From: Mallotus nudiflorus
Taxonomy: Eukaryota; Streptophyta; Magnoliopsida; Malpighiales; Euphorbiaceae
Assembly (NCBI GenBank): GCA_947683625.1
Contig: CANTUR010000629.1
Span: 1,151,501 to 1,215,500 of the forward strand
Direction of reading: 5' to 3'
Length of the DNA stretch: 64,000 nt
Shown: in pieces, positions 22,882 to 36,800 of the stretch
Layout of the letters: every line of letters starts with the position of its first letter
Numbering within the stretch: the stretch's first letter is position 1
Translations under genes and position numbers: made by a program
Notes under the pieces: generated by a model
What the model saw: the letters and a program-made list of their open reading frames with translations, nothing else
Databases searched by the model: none
Told to the model about the DNA's origin: nothing

Positions 22882-25115
22882 TGTACATTGCGAGGTTTAG
22901 CGCGCGTTCAAGATTTTAGCAACTACGATACTGTTTGATATCAGGGCTCTAGAGAACACACTAACCACTATCACAAAGACATGGCATAGAGATGAGTTGT
23001 CACCCAGGGTAATAACTAGGACAAATAGAAAATGGTGGTACTCGATTCTATAAAAGAAAGCTAGCACCATAACTAGGAGATTTTGAATATGAAATACTAA
23101 CTTTTTTCAACCTCGTGTTCATTTAGAATTACTTTATTAATTACTATTTTATCCTCTATTTACATGCAATTTCATGTAAAATCTTATTTAAACAATCAAC
23201 TTCACACAAACTAGTCGTGTAAACAATGCATTCATTTAAGTTGACAAACCATAAGTTAGTCTAATCTATATTTATTTTAATTAAATAGGTTAAATCTACA
23301 TATTTTAATTTACAAGTGACCTTAAAAACTAATGGGCTTAATTCCTATTTAATTTTAATTAAGTGAACCTAAGTCTATTTATTTTAATTCTAAAAATGAG
23401 CCTAAATCTACAAATTATGAAGTATTGAAATTAGTGGGCCTAATTCTATATGTTTTAATTCTAAGGCGATCTTAAATCTACACATTATGAAAAAAAAAGT
23501 TTTATGTTAATGGGCTAAGTCTACATAATTTTAATTATCTTAGGTGGGCCTATATATAAATTAATTAAATAGGTCTAGATTTTCTCTAACCTAAAATTTA
23601 ACTAATTATGGGCCTAAAATCAATTTTAATTAATTAAACCTAATCCTAATTAAATTAGGAAATCTATTAAAGAAAAAGTGAATCTAATTATTAAACTAAA
23701 AAAAAAACCTAAATTTATTTAAATGAATTAGAGCCTAATATGGACTTAGGGCCCAAAACACATTAAAAAAAAAAAAAAAAAAAACAAGCCCAAAAACAAT
23801 AAAAATTATCAAAACAATCAAATAAAATATCAAACAACCAATTAAATTTATTTCTTCTAAAAAAACCCAATTTAGTTAAAGAGACCATAAACAACAAATT
23901 ATAAAATAATTAACAAGCAACCCTAATTCTATCCACTTAAGTCTAACTCAATTTTAATTAAGAACCCTAATTATCTCTATAGCCATTAATTTTAATTAAT
24001 TATCCAATCAAAACCCTAATTTTAGTACCCAATTAATTAAAATAAACACATAACCACACATATGATTCCACTATTCCTAATATTCAGGCTATTATAATGA
24101 TATATTAAAAAAATAAAAAAATAAAAATTAATACAACCCCAAAAACGAAAAATATACAAAATAAAACAACCCACAAAATAATAATAAATAAATAAATGAA
24201 AACCCCCTAGAAACTATATTAGGCTATAAAAATTCAATCCATAACATTTCATTGTTCTCTAAGTGAATTCATCATATAACTCTCTCCATAATCACCAACA
24301 CAAACACAAAAATAAAAAATGATTAGTGAGTAAACAAAATAAAAATAAAAATTAAATAGAACTAAAATAATCAAATAAAAATAGAAGAGAGTAGGAGAGG
24401 AGATGATTGTATGGATGCACTATTAATTTGCTCCTCATACTGGTATAAATCACTGTTGCTTTCTAACTATATCTTCAATGCTTGATTTTCTCCTCTCGAA
24501 AGTCTACTGCTTTTCTTCAAAAGAATAGTACACTAAAAAGATTTTTTTAGTTAAATGTTGCATAAAAAGAGAAGAAGAAGTCCCCCTCTAGGAGAGTTGA
24601 GCTAGGTTATATAGAGAATCCTAGCTAAAGTCACATATCCTATTGTGACTTCTCCCCTTCACAGTAATAAAGTTTTGATTTAATAAGGACTTGTAATTTC
24701 CTGAAAAATTCAGATAAATCCTAGAAAAAATATTTATCACATTATTTGACCACTTAGAATTCAGAAAACAAAATATTTTTATTTACTGGAAAATAAAAAA
24801 ATAGACAAAGAACATTTAAATTTGATCGAGATTATATAATTCCAATCCAATCGGAGTTATATAATTTCGATTCAAATTTTATTTTATTTTTTACTTTTAA
24901 TTATAGAAAGACCCTAAAAGAAATGAAAATTTTAATTAGGTCCTTAAAGAAAACATTACAATTTAGTCCTTCAAAAACTAATTAAGTTCTTTTGAAAATG
25001 AATTTAGGCTTTTGAGGTTTTAAACTTCAAGTGTTGAAGATTTATTTATAATATTTTCATCATTAAAGTCCTCTGTCGTATCCACATTCTATCATTTTGA
25101 AATTAGGTACTTACA
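22882..25115 (-). mobile_element. Solo LTR, family X, copy 2 (about 2.2 kb, inverted relative to copy 1)
   Basis: It starts TGTACATTGCGAGGTTTAG, matching the reverse complement of the copy-1 end, and finishes GGTACTTACA. Flanks atcgg (22877-22881) and atcaa (25116-25120) fit a 5-bp duplication with two G-to-A changes. The unoccupied site in the 3' LTR reads 'aaatcgggtttgtattg'. No coding domains are visible. Confidence 0.78.
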
Positions 25116-26342
25116 ATCAAGTTTGTGTTGAGTTTTGAGTTTTATTAGAGTCATGTGTTAGATCGAGTTTTCCTTAGAAATCTAGAATGTTTAAGGTTAG
25201 GATTTTTAATCCTAATTATATTTTTATTATTTTTCCTATAGTTGTACCGAGAACAAGGCCTTTAGGTCGGGGCCAATCGAGTCAATATCGAGGAGTGCAT
25301 CCTACCTATGAGTTATTATTACATGTATGCATTGCATGTAGAAAATATTATTGGCATCAATATTTTTTATAAATATGAATTTTATTATGTTATATTTCAT
25401 TAAATGTTAATTGTTATTATTATCATTTATATGTTTTCATATATATAAAGGTGAATACTAATTTTGCAATTTGGCAGCTGTTCATATTTTAATATGACTT
25501 TTATTATTTATTTTGATATTATATTTTGGATGATAGCAATAGAACATCCTACTTAGTGGGCTACATTATGACTGTATACACAATAGTATGCTAGTTGCTA
25601 GGTTATGATATATTAATTGATATGAGATTATATTGTCTGAGATACAGATAAATGATTATTGAGATTTGTGGATTGATTGTGGTATAACTTCATGAGCTCG
25701 GTTGACCTTTCTATGTCTTGAGGCCAATCCACTACCAAATTGGAAAAGGGAAATATTATTTAATACAAAAGAGTCTATTCATTAGTGAGGTTACAAAATT
25801 CTTAGGGTTCTACTCCGATCCTCTATTTTGTTTTCATCCATTGCATTTATATGAAAAATGCGTGTATAAATTAAATAAATATAAAATAAATATATAAATA
25901 TTATATTGGTACTTGGTTTCTTGTATGCTTAGGTTACAAGCATATATGTAATAATAGTTCACTCAGTGAGGTTTAATCTTCCTCAATTATTTTTTAGGAT
26001 TCCTTTCTGTAGACCTCCCCCAGTTATCCTCTTCACCAACTAATTTATGTAAATTTTAAATTATGATTTCCTTTATATTTATTAGATGCTACAATAGTAG
26101 TATGTACTATTGTAGTATGTTATGTTGAGTTGTCAATGGCTGTGTACTCAAATATTTATAAAATATTTTATTATGATATGATATGGAAAGATTTTTTATG
26201 TTTTAAAAAGTTTTAATTCTTTGTTATATTTATAATTGTATTTGGTGTGAACTGGTGTTTTAAGCTTGTTATGGGTTTCAGATTCATGTGATTTCCCATT
26301 CTATAACGCTAGTCATGACTCCTGGGTTTGGGTTGTGCAAAG

Positions 26343-26360
26343 TTGGTATCAGAGCCTAGG
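26343..26360 (+). other. Primer-binding site (initiator Met tRNA type)
   Basis: TTGGTATCAGAGCCTAGG starts 3 bases after the 5' LTR end. TGGTATCAGAGC is the usual plant initiator-Met tRNA primer site of Ty3/gypsy and Ty1/copia elements. Confidence 0.92.
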
Positions 26361-26530
26361 TTTAGTATTGTATGACCTAGGTTGGTAGAGTTTGAGTTTT
26401 CATTGAAACTACTACAACAATTAGGTTTGATTATGTCCTTAATAGTATTCCTTACTTTTTGATTTTTGCATAATCATTTGGGTATCTATTATTGTTTAAA
26501 TTATGTGTTTTATTTTATTTTCTTTTAGAA

Positions 26531-27790
26531 TGAGGAGAGCATGAATCGCTCCACTGGTTAATAAGGCTGAAGACAAAGAGTTTTACCAGGATGAGGTTCT
26601 ACCCCTTGTGCCGCCAGCTAGGCATAGGGGTAGAGGTAGAGGTAGACCTAGAGGAGCAGTAGGTCACTATAGACAAAGAGAATAGAAAGATATGGAGCAT
26701 GTGGATCAAGATTATAATGATGCTACTTATGCATCAAGAGTTCAGTAGGGTGCAGTAGTTATTCCTCTAGCTGTACTACCTATACAACCTATATTTCAAC
26801 AAGGATTTCATGGTATGTTAGACTTAAAGGCAGCATTATTTTATGCCAAAGTTAGTAGGATTTCTTTTTATGAGACTTTAGACTCGCCGGATTTTCTTCA
26901 TATGATTGAGTCAAAGACTCAAACTACGTACACCGAGTATCAGAGGATACTTATTATCGAGTTATCAGTAGAGGGGCCAATGTTAGACTAGTTTGTTCAG
27001 GTGATTTAACCCCATCTGACTATGCTCACTTGGGCTCAGTTCAGAGATCGATTTATGAGATGATTCTACCTAGAGCTGATGAGGATGAGTTACAGACTCC
27101 AGTTGACCAATATTTCTAGAGGTGATAGGTCAATTGAGGAGTATACTAGAGGGTTTATTAGATTATCCAAATATGCCAAAGATATGATAAAGGACCAGCA
27201 CTTCGTCGTCACCACTTATGTTACCGGTTTGGGTTTTGCATTTGTTAGGATACCTACTGTAGGCTTAACTCTTGAGTTAGTGATTCAGTTAGCCAAGGAG
27301 ATTAAGTTCAAGCTCATTAGGAAAGGAGTTATGCCTGACTACTATCAGATTGGAGGTGCCAGAGTAGGAGGATATCAGGGTACTTTGTATATGACATTTT
27401 AGATAGGCTTCGGTAATTAGCCCATAGGATCTATTCAGCAGGACCAGAGACCTCAACAGAGGATTCATAAGAGTAGTAGACATGGCCTTAGTGGAGTTTG
27501 TAGACCTATCAGATTTGGTTTTGGTGCTACCAACAGTAGTAGTGGTCAGAGCTTAAGATATAGTAGTACAGGATCTGCAACCAGTGCTTGGTAGACATGT
27601 GGTATGACAGGGCAATTTGCTAAATCATGTCCTTATTATGGTTTTCAATAGTAGTTCCCTTAGTTGTCTTCAGCTAGTGTAGCTCAGTTTCATCCACCAC
27701 CATTTCAATACCCAAATATCTCTCAATTTGTAGCCCAACAGGGGGAAAGTAGAGGAGGTAGAGGCAGTGCTAAAGGATTTGGGCAAGCTT
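26531..27790 (+). pseudogene. Chromovirus gag, degraded
   Basis: It starts ATGAGGAGAGC and encodes an Arg/Gly-rich N-terminus (HRGRGRGRPRG), then a retrotransposon gag domain (about 26840-27330: SRISFYETLDSPDFLHMIES, later SIEEYTRGFIRLSKYA). A decayed zinc knuckle lies near 27600-27630 (CGMTGQFAKSC), where the expected His reads Gln and the first Cys is lost. Several in-frame TAG codons interrupt it, three in quick succession near 27650-27662 where Gln would be expected. Gag forms the particle that packages element RNA. Confidence 0.8.
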
Positions 27791-30700
27791 ATACTAGTCT
27801 TAAGGGAGGCAAAGACTTGCTAATAGACTTAGTGTTGCTGGATGTGATGGACTTTGATGTAATCCTGGGAATGGATTAGTTGTCTCAGCATTAAGCCACT
27901 GTGGATTATCGTAGCAAAGAGGTGATTATCATAATTCTATATGAAGAGGAATTCAAGTTTATGGGTAATAAGAGTTCTACACCTCATAATCTTATCTCTA
28001 TTATTATGGCAAAAAATATGCTGAGAAAAGGGTATTAAGGATACTTGGCATTGGTCAGGCATACAATAGCAAAATAGACATGCATCTCATATGTTCTTAT
28101 AGCTTATGAATTTCTTATGTCTTCCTTGATAAATTTCTAGGTGTACGACCTCACAAGGAGATAGAATTTTGCATTGATGTGGTTCCAAGCACATCTCCTA
28201 TCTTTATACAACCTTATAGGATGGCTCCTGCAAAGTTAAAGGAGCAGTTTCAAAAGTTACTAGATAAAGGTTTCATAAGACCTAACACTTCACCTTAGGG
28301 TGCACCAGTCTTATTTGTGAAGGATGGCACACTTAGATTGTGCATTAATTATAGAGAATTAAACAAGGTCACTGTCAAGAATAAGTATCCTTTTTTAAGG
28401 ATAGATGATTTGTTCGATAAGCTTTAGAGTGCATAGTTCTTCTCTAAGATTAACTTGAGATCATGTTATTATTAGTTACGGATTAGAGAAGCCAACATTC
28501 CTAAAATGGCATTCCCTACTAGATATGGTCATTATGAGTTTATGGTGATGTCCTTCGAATAAACTAATGCACCAGAAGCTTTTTATGGATCTTATGAATA
28601 GGGTGTTCAAACCATTTATGGATCAATTTGTAGTGGTATTCATTAATGATATACTAGTGTATTCGAAGAGCATGAAAGAGCATGTGCATCACTTGAGGAC
28701 AGTGCTATAGACATTAAGGGAGCATCAACTTTATGCTAAGTTCTTAAAATGTAATTTTTAGCTTAAAAGTGTGGCATTCCTTAGGCACATAATGTCTAAG
28801 GATGGAATTTAGGTTGATCTACAAAAGATTGAGACAATATTTGAGTCACTTAGACCGGCATTAGCTATAGAGATTCAGAGTTTCTTGGGTTTGGCAGAAT
28901 ATTATAGGAGGTTTGTTTAGGATTTCTCAAGGATTGCAGAACCTATAACCCACCTAACTCAGAAGAATGTGATGTTTATGTGGTAAGAAGCATGTAAGAA
29001 TAATTTTTAACTACTAAAGGAGAAGTTTACTACAGCTCTGATGTTGACTTTGCCTAATGGATAAGATAAGTTTATCGTGCACTGTGATGCTTCCAAAGTT
29101 AGCTTAGGTTGTGTATTGATGCAGAAAGGTAGAGTAGTAGCTTACGCTTCCAAACAATTGAAGAAGCACAAGTAGAACTATCCTACTTATGACCTAAAGA
29201 TGGTCGTTGTTATCTTTACTCTCAAGATTTGGAGGCATTATCTATACGAGGTGACATGAAAAATTTACATTGATCATAAGAGTCTAAAGTATATCTTTTA
29301 GCAAAGAGATCTAAATCTTAGATAAAGAAAATGGCTAGAAATTCTGAAGGATTATGATTGTGACATCTTGTACCACCCAGGCAAGGATGATGTGGTAGTA
29401 GATGCCTTAAGTAGGAAGTCCTTGGATAGTCTTGCTCACATTAATGTGGAAAGGAGACCTTTGATCCAAGAGATGCACAAGTTAATGGACCAAGGCTTGA
29501 TGTGAAGATAACCAAGTCAAAGGATTAATAACTCAAGTCAGAGTTAGATCAATATTAAGGGATAAGATCAAAGCAGCTCAAAGTCGAGATCCTAATTTGG
29601 TATATCTTATGGAGAGAGTCCATGAAGGAAAGTTCACTAATTTTAATCTTGATGATGAAGGTGTTCTGTGGATTAATGGAAGATTGTGTGTTCTTAATAT
29701 GAACAATTTAAGAGAGGAGAACTTGGAAGAAACTCATTATGCAGCTTATAGTGTACATCCTGGTTCTACCAAAATGTACCACAATATTAAGGATCTTTAT
29801 TGGTGGGAAAGAATAAAGAAAGATATGGCAAAGTTTGTTTCCAAGTGTTTGACTTATTAATAAGTGAAAGCAAAGCATTAGAAACCTTTTGGAAAGCTTC
29901 AACCTCTTCCAATTCCTGAGTGGAAATGAGAGAGAGTCACCATGGATTTTATGACAGTGTTGCCTCATTCAAAGGATGGATACAATTCCATTTAGGTGAT
30001 AGTGGACTAGTTAACCAAATTAGCTCACTTTCTGCCAGTTAAAGCTACTTATCCAGTGGCTAAATTGGCTAGGTTATACATCAAGTATATTGTGTGTCTT
30101 CATGGGGTGCCTATTTCTATTATTTCGGTGTTTACATCTCGATCTTGATAGAAGTTATAGGAAGCAATGGGTATAGGCTCAAATTTAATACTACTTTTCA
30201 TCCTCGGATGGATGGTCAGTCTAAGAGAATGATCCAAACACTTGAAGATATATTGAGAATGTGTGCAATAGATCTTGAAGGGAGTTGGAATGATCATTTC
30301 CCATTAGTAGAGTTTGCTTTTAATAACAGCTACCATAACAGTATTGAGATGGCACCATATGAAGCTCTATATGGAAGGAAATGTAGATCTCCTCTATGTT
30401 GGAATGAAATTGGAGAAAAAGAGCTAACTGGACTATAAATTATTTAGGGTGTGTTTAAAATAGTTGCTTTGATTAGAAGGAGATTGGAAATGATAGCTAG
30501 CAAACAGAAGCATTTTACAGACTATAAGTGCAAAGATATGGAATTTCAAACTAGGGATTATTTATTTTTGAAGGTGTCACTAATGAAAGGTGTTATGAGA
30601 TTTGGCAAGAAGGGAAAGTTAGCACCAAGGTACATAGGGCCTTTTGAGATTTTAGAGAAAATTGGCATGGTTGCATATTGGTTAGCTTTACCTCTTAATT

Positions 30701-30998
30701 TGCCTTAAGTGCATCCAATGTTGCATGCTTCAATGCTTAGGAAGTATATTTCTGATCATTTACATGTTTTACAGCCTCAGAGTGTGGAAGTTAATGAAGA
30801 TTTAATGTCTGAGGAAGAACTAGTTGCAATCATTGACTATCAAGTTTGTTAGTTGCATTCTAAATAGATTCTGATGGTTAAAGTCTTGTGGAGGAAAAAC
30901 AATGTGGAAGAGCACACGTGGGAGACTGAGGTAGAGATGTGGGTAGCATATCCATATCCTCCTTTATGTTTGTTAAAATTTGAGAACGAATTTTCATA
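27791..30998 (+). pseudogene. Chromovirus pol: protease remnant, RT, RNase H, integrase, chromodomain-like end
   Basis: Order: a protease remnant DLLIDLVLLDVMDFDVILGM (27810-27880) without the DSGAT active-site part, apparently deleted; RT (about 28140-28780) with RTRYGHYEF-like and FVVVFINDILVYSKS-like motifs, so the FIDD catalytic pair reads FIND; RNase H (about 28990-29430) with HCDASKVSLGCVL and DALSRKS; integrase (29590-30440) with HPGSTKMYHNIKDLYWWE, WNDHFPLVEFAFNNSYH and MAPYEALYGRKCRSPLCW; then a chromodomain-like tail (VKVLWRKNNVEEHTWE). More than a dozen stops occur, many at positions where the minus-strand relative has Gln. The element is non-functional. Confidence 0.85.
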
Positions 30999-31009
30999 AG
31001 AAGGGAAGA
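30998..31009 (+). other. Polypurine tract
   Basis: AAGAAGGGAAGA lies immediately before the 3' LTR start (31011), the normal position for priming plus-strand synthesis. Confidence 0.85.
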
Positions 31010-31010
31010 T

Positions 31011-31178
31011 TATTATGACCCGTATTTTTAATTTTAAAATTAAATATGGAATTTAAAGTGTTAAATATTATTTTTATATAATTACTATTAAATGAGAATT
31101 TTAATAAATTTATTGATTATTAAAAGTATATTTTATATATATGTATATTTGTATATATAAATATTTGGAAAGAGTTTT

Positions 31179-31215
<37 letters not shown>

Positions 31216-33853
31216 CATCATCATCATCATCATCATCGTCATTATGTAAAAAAAAAAAAAGACAAAATGTGGCTTTTCTTTTTCTTCTTCTTCTTATTTC
31301 TTCCTTTCTTTCTTTCCTTCCTCGGTGAACACCACCAACCACCGCCACCAACCGCAGCCAAACAGCTCCCCACATCGCCACCAACTCCTCCTCCCTTCCT
31401 CCTTCCTCCTTCTTTCTCTTCCTTCCCATTTTTCTTCATTTGCTGGATTAAGAGAAGCTTGTCGGCGTCGACCCTAGCCACCCCTAGATGTGCCACTGGT
31501 ATCATTTGAATCCTCTCCTTTAGGGCTTCATTTCCCTTAAGTCAATTTGACCAGGTAACACCGGGAATGATTTCAATTTTGGATAATTTCATTTTTAGAT
31601 TTTATGTTTAATTTGTGAAATTGAGTTTGAATTCAATTAAATTGGACTATGTTGTAGTTATATGAAATGTAACTGAGATTGATATCTTGCTAAATATGAT
31701 TTTTATTTATTTTTCTATATTTTTGGAATTTTTCTGGCATTTGGTTACTATTCACATAACTGTTTGGAGCTTAGGAATTTTTTATATTTTTAATAAATTC
31801 TATTAATTATGTAGAGTAAACTTTGTGGAGGAAGTTTTGTGAAATTCTTTATAGAATTTAAGTTATGAAATTTTAAATGTTATGTTTAAATATGTATTTT
31901 TGGAAAAATTATTAGAAATTAGTAAATTATTTAATTTTAATTAAATTATTGTTATTTATTCTATTTTTGATTATTTTAAAGTATGAAAAATATTTTTATG
32001 ATTAATTTTCAATTATTGGTTAATTAGTAGTAACTTTAGGGAAAATAAATGAATAATAAATTTATTATTATTTTCAAGCTAAATGAGTCTTTAATTTTTT
32101 TTATGATATAATTGAGTGATTTTAATAGTTATTTAGAATTAATGTTAATTTGGTTGTGAAAATGAAAATTTGATTTCCATTAGCGATATTTTATTTATAA
32201 ACAAGTATTTTTATTATTTATTTGGAAATAAATTCTTTTGTATCTTTATTATATAAATAAATTAAATTTTGGTAGTAAACTAAATTTTTTTTATGATATA
32301 TTGGGATTTGAGAAAAAAAATTTATTGTTTTCATATGTGATATTGTGTTGGTTCTCGGTTGGGCATAATGTGTAGTCCAAGGGCCCAACTCGAGATGTGG
32401 AGTTGTGGGTAGTATTAAAGTGCAGTTTTGTGAAAAAATGACTTTACTTTTAATAGAAAAATGTCTGTTTTACATAGGAGACTCTATTGAACTTTCAGTA
32501 GATTTCTCGTAAAATGTGAAATCGGGTTTGTATTGAGTTTTGAGTTTTATTAGAGTCCTGCCTTAAATCGAGTTTTCCTTCAAAATATAGAATGTTTAAG
32601 GTTAGGATTTTTAATCCTAATTATATTTTTATTATTTTTTCTATAGCTGCACCAAGAGCAGAGCCTTCAGTTCGGGGCCAATCGAGTAAGTATTGATGAG
32701 CGCATTCTACCTGTAAGTTATTATTATATGTATACATTTTATGTAGAAAATATTATTACCATCCATATTTTTTATAAATATGAATTTTATTATTCTATAT
32801 TGCATTAAATATTAATTGTTATTGTTATCATATATATGTTTTCATTTATATAAAGGTGAATATTAATTATGTAATTTGGATATTGTTCATATTTTAATAT
32901 GATTTTTATTATTTGTTTTGATATGATATTTTAAAGGATAGTAGTAGAACATGCTACCTAATAAACTACACTATGATTGTATGTGCAACAGTATGCTAGT
33001 TGTCAAGTTATAAAATATTGATCGATATGAGATTATATGGTTTGAGATATAGATAAATGATTATTGAGATTTGTGGATAGATTATGGTATGGCTGTAAGA
33101 GCTCGATTGACCTACAGCGTCTTGGGGCCAGTAATGCCGACAAGGGGACTACGGTAGCTCGGTTGACCTTTCTATGTCTCGGGGCTAGTCTACTATCAAA
33201 TTGGAAAAGGAAAATATTTTTGGATTCAAGAAAGTCTATTCATTAGTGAGGTATAATGATTGAGGTTACAAAATTCTTAGCGTTCTGCTTTGATCCTCCA
33301 CTTGTTTTCATCCGTTGCATTTATATGAAAAATGTTTTTGAGCATTTGCATGAAAATGTGTGTATAAATTACATACATATAAAATAAATATATAAATCTT
33401 ATATTGGTGTTTGATTGTTTGTATGCTTAGGTTGCATGCATATATATAATAATAGTTCACTCAGTGAGGTTTGATCCCCCTCAATTATTTTTCAAGATTC
33501 CTTTCTATAGACTTTCCCAAGTTATCCTCTTCGTCAAACTCTTTCTTCACCAGCTGATTGATGTAAATTTTAAACCATCACTTCCTTTGTATTTATTAGA
33601 CGCTACAGTAGTAATATGTACTGTTGTAGCATGTTATGTTAAGTTATCAATGGCTGTGCACTCGAATATTTGTAAAATATTTTATTATGATATTATATGG
33701 AAAGATTTCTTATGTTTTAAAAGGTTTTAATTCTTTGGTATATTTATGATTGTGTTTGGTATGAACTAGTGTTTTGGTCTTACTACTAGTTCTAAATTTG
33801 TGTGAATTCCCATTTCTTAGTGTCAGTCATGACTCATGGGTTTGGGTTGTGAT
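31011..33853 (+). repeat. 3' LTR of the plus-strand chromovirus (about 2.84 kb)
   Basis: It starts TATTATGACCCG and ends GGGTTTGGGTTGTG. It is uninterrupted and serves as the empty-site reference for both solo LTRs in the 5' LTR. It contains a pyrimidine-rich GC island (31260-31500) and a 'ctcggttgaccttt' motif (33150-33175), also present at 25697-25711. Confidence 0.88.
31181..31243. repeat. Trinucleotide run (ATA)n-(ATT)n-(ATC)n
   Basis: Successive ataata, attatt and atcatc runs inside the 3' LTR. Asn- or Asp-repeat frames here are artefacts. Confidence 0.9.
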
Positions 33854-36800
33854 ATATCACTTGTTAAAACATGGAATAATCAAAACTTACACTATTTGGT
33901 ATTTTCATGGTGAGTCCCTAGATGAAGCTATTAACATCAACAATGATATAGATTGCAATACTGAGCTTATATCAGATGATGATATGGTTAGATGATATGG
34001 TTGGCTTGGTAAATGATATCTTCGTTCCTTCTATTCTCAATAATAATACAGGAAATAGTTACCATTCTTCTAATTCTAGTGAAGCCTTTCCTGGAGAGGT
34101 GCCTAAAGGAGATGTAACTAATTTTTATCACTTATTAGATAAAGCTAAGCAAAAGTTGCACTCAGAATGTGAGCTTTCAAAGTTAGTTGTTATAGTGAAG
34201 TTGCTTCATTTGAAGAGTTTCCATTGATGGACCAATAGATCATTTGATGATTTACTTGGTCTATTAAGAGAGATTATCCTAAATAGGAAGCAGACGGTAC
34301 CATAGTCCTATAGTAGTGCAAAAAAATACATTAGTAGTTTGGGCTTGAATTATAAGAAATATGATGTTTGTCAAAATCTTTGTACTTTATACTAGGGTCC
34401 TTTTGCTAATTTAGCTTCTTGTTAAGTTTGTGGGATGTCTAAATGGAAGTCTAATAACAAAGGGCAGATAATAGTAATAAGATTCCACATAAAGTTTTAT
34501 GATACTTGCCTTTAAAAGCTAGACTGCATAGGTTACATATGTCTAGTCAGATTGCTTTACATATGTAGAGGCATAAAGAGAAATGTGTTGATGATAGCAT
34601 AATGAGACATCTGGCTGACAGTCTTGCATGGAAGAAATTTGATGAACTACATAAAGATTTTGGTAATGATGCTCACAATGTGAGATTGGGTCTTACAACT
34701 AACAGTTTCTAACCTTTTGGAAATATGAGTTCTCAGCACAGTATATGGCCTACCATTCTTATACCTTATAACTTACCTTTTAGATGTGTATGAAAAAACC
34801 TAACTTGATCATGTGAATGTTTATACCTGGAGAGCATAGTCCAGGAATGGGCATAGACATTTTTCTATAGCCTTTAACACATGAGCTTAAGGAACTATGG
34901 GAAGTTGGTGTTGATTCATAAGACGCGCATAGCAAACAGAACTTTAGATTAAATGCAGCTGTTATATGGACCATTAGTGATTTGCCAACGTATGCAGACT
35001 TGTCTGGATGGTTAACAAAAGGTTATAAAGCTTATCCTCCCTGCCATAAGCATACTAGTGCAAAACATTTACCTGGGTCAATGAAGATATGTTATATGGA
35101 TCATAAGCGATTTCTACCTTGCAATTATAAGTGGCGTAGAAACACTAATTCCTTTAATGGTGCTAAGGAGATAAGAGAAATGCCAAAACCATTAGTAGGT
35201 GATGAAGTTTTTAGAGAATTTAAAAATTTCACTCAGTTGCCATTTGGTCGAGGAATTAAAAGGAAGTATGATGGTTCTAATAGTTCTGAAAATTGGCGAA
35301 ATAAGAGCATATTTTTTGAGTTACTTTACTGAAGGACACTACTTATTCGACATAATCTAGATGTCATGCACATTCAAAAGAATGTATGTGATAATGTGTT
35401 TGGAACTGTGATAAACATCAAAGTTAAAATAAAAGACACGTTGAATTATCGTTATGATTTGGTTAGTTTGGGCATTAGACCTAAGCTTCAACCAGTTAAA
35501 TATCAAGACAAGGTCTTTGTTCCAATGGTTCGCTATATCTTATCTAATGGTGAAAAAGAAGCCTTCTGCAAGATGTTAGCTCATTTAAATACACCGGATG
35601 GTTTTCTTTTTAAAATATCTAGATGTGTCAATATGAAAGCATGAAAGATATTGGGTATGAAAAGCCATAACTATCATATATTTATACAACGTCTTCTTCC
35701 TCTTGCAATGCGTGGTTTCTTGCCCAAAGATGTGTGTGAGCCATTGGTTGGGTTAAGTGCTTTTTTTAGAGATTTGTGTTGTAAGAGTTTGGAAGTTTCA
35801 GAATTGAAGCACCTACAAAATCAAATTGTTTTGACACTATGCAAGTTAAAGATGATTTTTCTACCTTTATTTTTTGACATTACATTGCATTTATTTGTAC
35901 ACTTACCTGAAGAGGCTAAAGTTGTTGGACCTATTCAATATAGGTGGATGTACCCAATTGAAAAAGATTTGTATAAACTGAAATTATCGCTTCGTAATAA
36001 GGTAAAGCTGGAGGGTTCAATTGCTGAAGCTTACATTTCTAATGTGTGCTTAACTTTTTGTTCAAGATATTTGGTAAGGATTGACACCAAATTTAATCAG
36101 CCAGTATGAAATGATGATGGTTATAGTGAAAATGCTTGCATTAGTGGTTTACCAATATTTATAAAAGTTGGACGTCCCTTAGGAAAAGGTGAATATCTAT
36201 GGCTTATTGATGATTTGAGGAAAAAGGCTCATATGTATGTGTTTAACAACTATAAAGAAGTTTGGCCTTATGCTGAGTAAGATTTTTTTTTTTGTGTAAA
36301 GTTACTAATATTCATTAATTACTATATTAGTTTTCCTAAATGAACATTTTTTTTACAGGGAATACAAAGATTCATTACATAATATGAATCTTGCGAATCT
36401 AAGAAAAAGATATAATGTTGAATTTTCATATTGATTCTTTAAGCATGTACGTGAATCAAACAGCCTTTAATTAACTAATATTATTTTGATATTTATGTTA
36501 CTAATAATTCAAACCTCACTAAACAACTTTTTGATACATATATTGTATAAACAACTTGTATCAACTTATTGATACATATATAGGCAATTGAGTTACATGC
36601 ATACGGATCAATTGTAGATAATCTGCTTCATTTAGCAGAGAGTCCTCTCACATGTTATAAGCATTATACTGGCTATATTGTGAATGGGTTTCACGTTCAT
36701 TCTTTAGATCGCCAGAAATGCAGAAGTAGTCAAAATTCAGGTGTAATGTCTAGGGGAGATGATAATTCTACACACAAAGAGTACTTTGGAAATTATTGCA

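Larger units (their letters stand above)
17515..26339 (+). repeat. 5' LTR of the plus-strand chromovirus, split in three
   Basis: LTR sequence lies at 17515-17754, 21671-22881 and 25116-26339, with insertions of 3916 and 2234 bp between. Joined in register these pieces parallel the uninterrupted 3' LTR (31011-33853), for example 'tccttcctcggtg' at both 17739 and 31315, and 'ttcatgtgatttcccat' near the end. Confidence 0.85.
17515..33853 (+). mobile_element. Ty3/gypsy chromovirus (Tekay/Del-like), full-length but decayed and host to two solo LTRs
   Basis: The 5' LTR (17515-26339, split by two insertions), a PBS matching initiator Met tRNA, gag-pol, a PPT and an intact-length 3' LTR (31011-33853) are in the expected order. 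Gene order PR-RT-RH-INT-chromodomain, with a chromodomain-like tail, identifies a chromovirus. It interrupts the CACTA transposase. LTR edges are good to about 3 bp; 'gatat' lies at both junctions, but the exact 5-bp duplication was not resolved. Confidence 0.85.
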
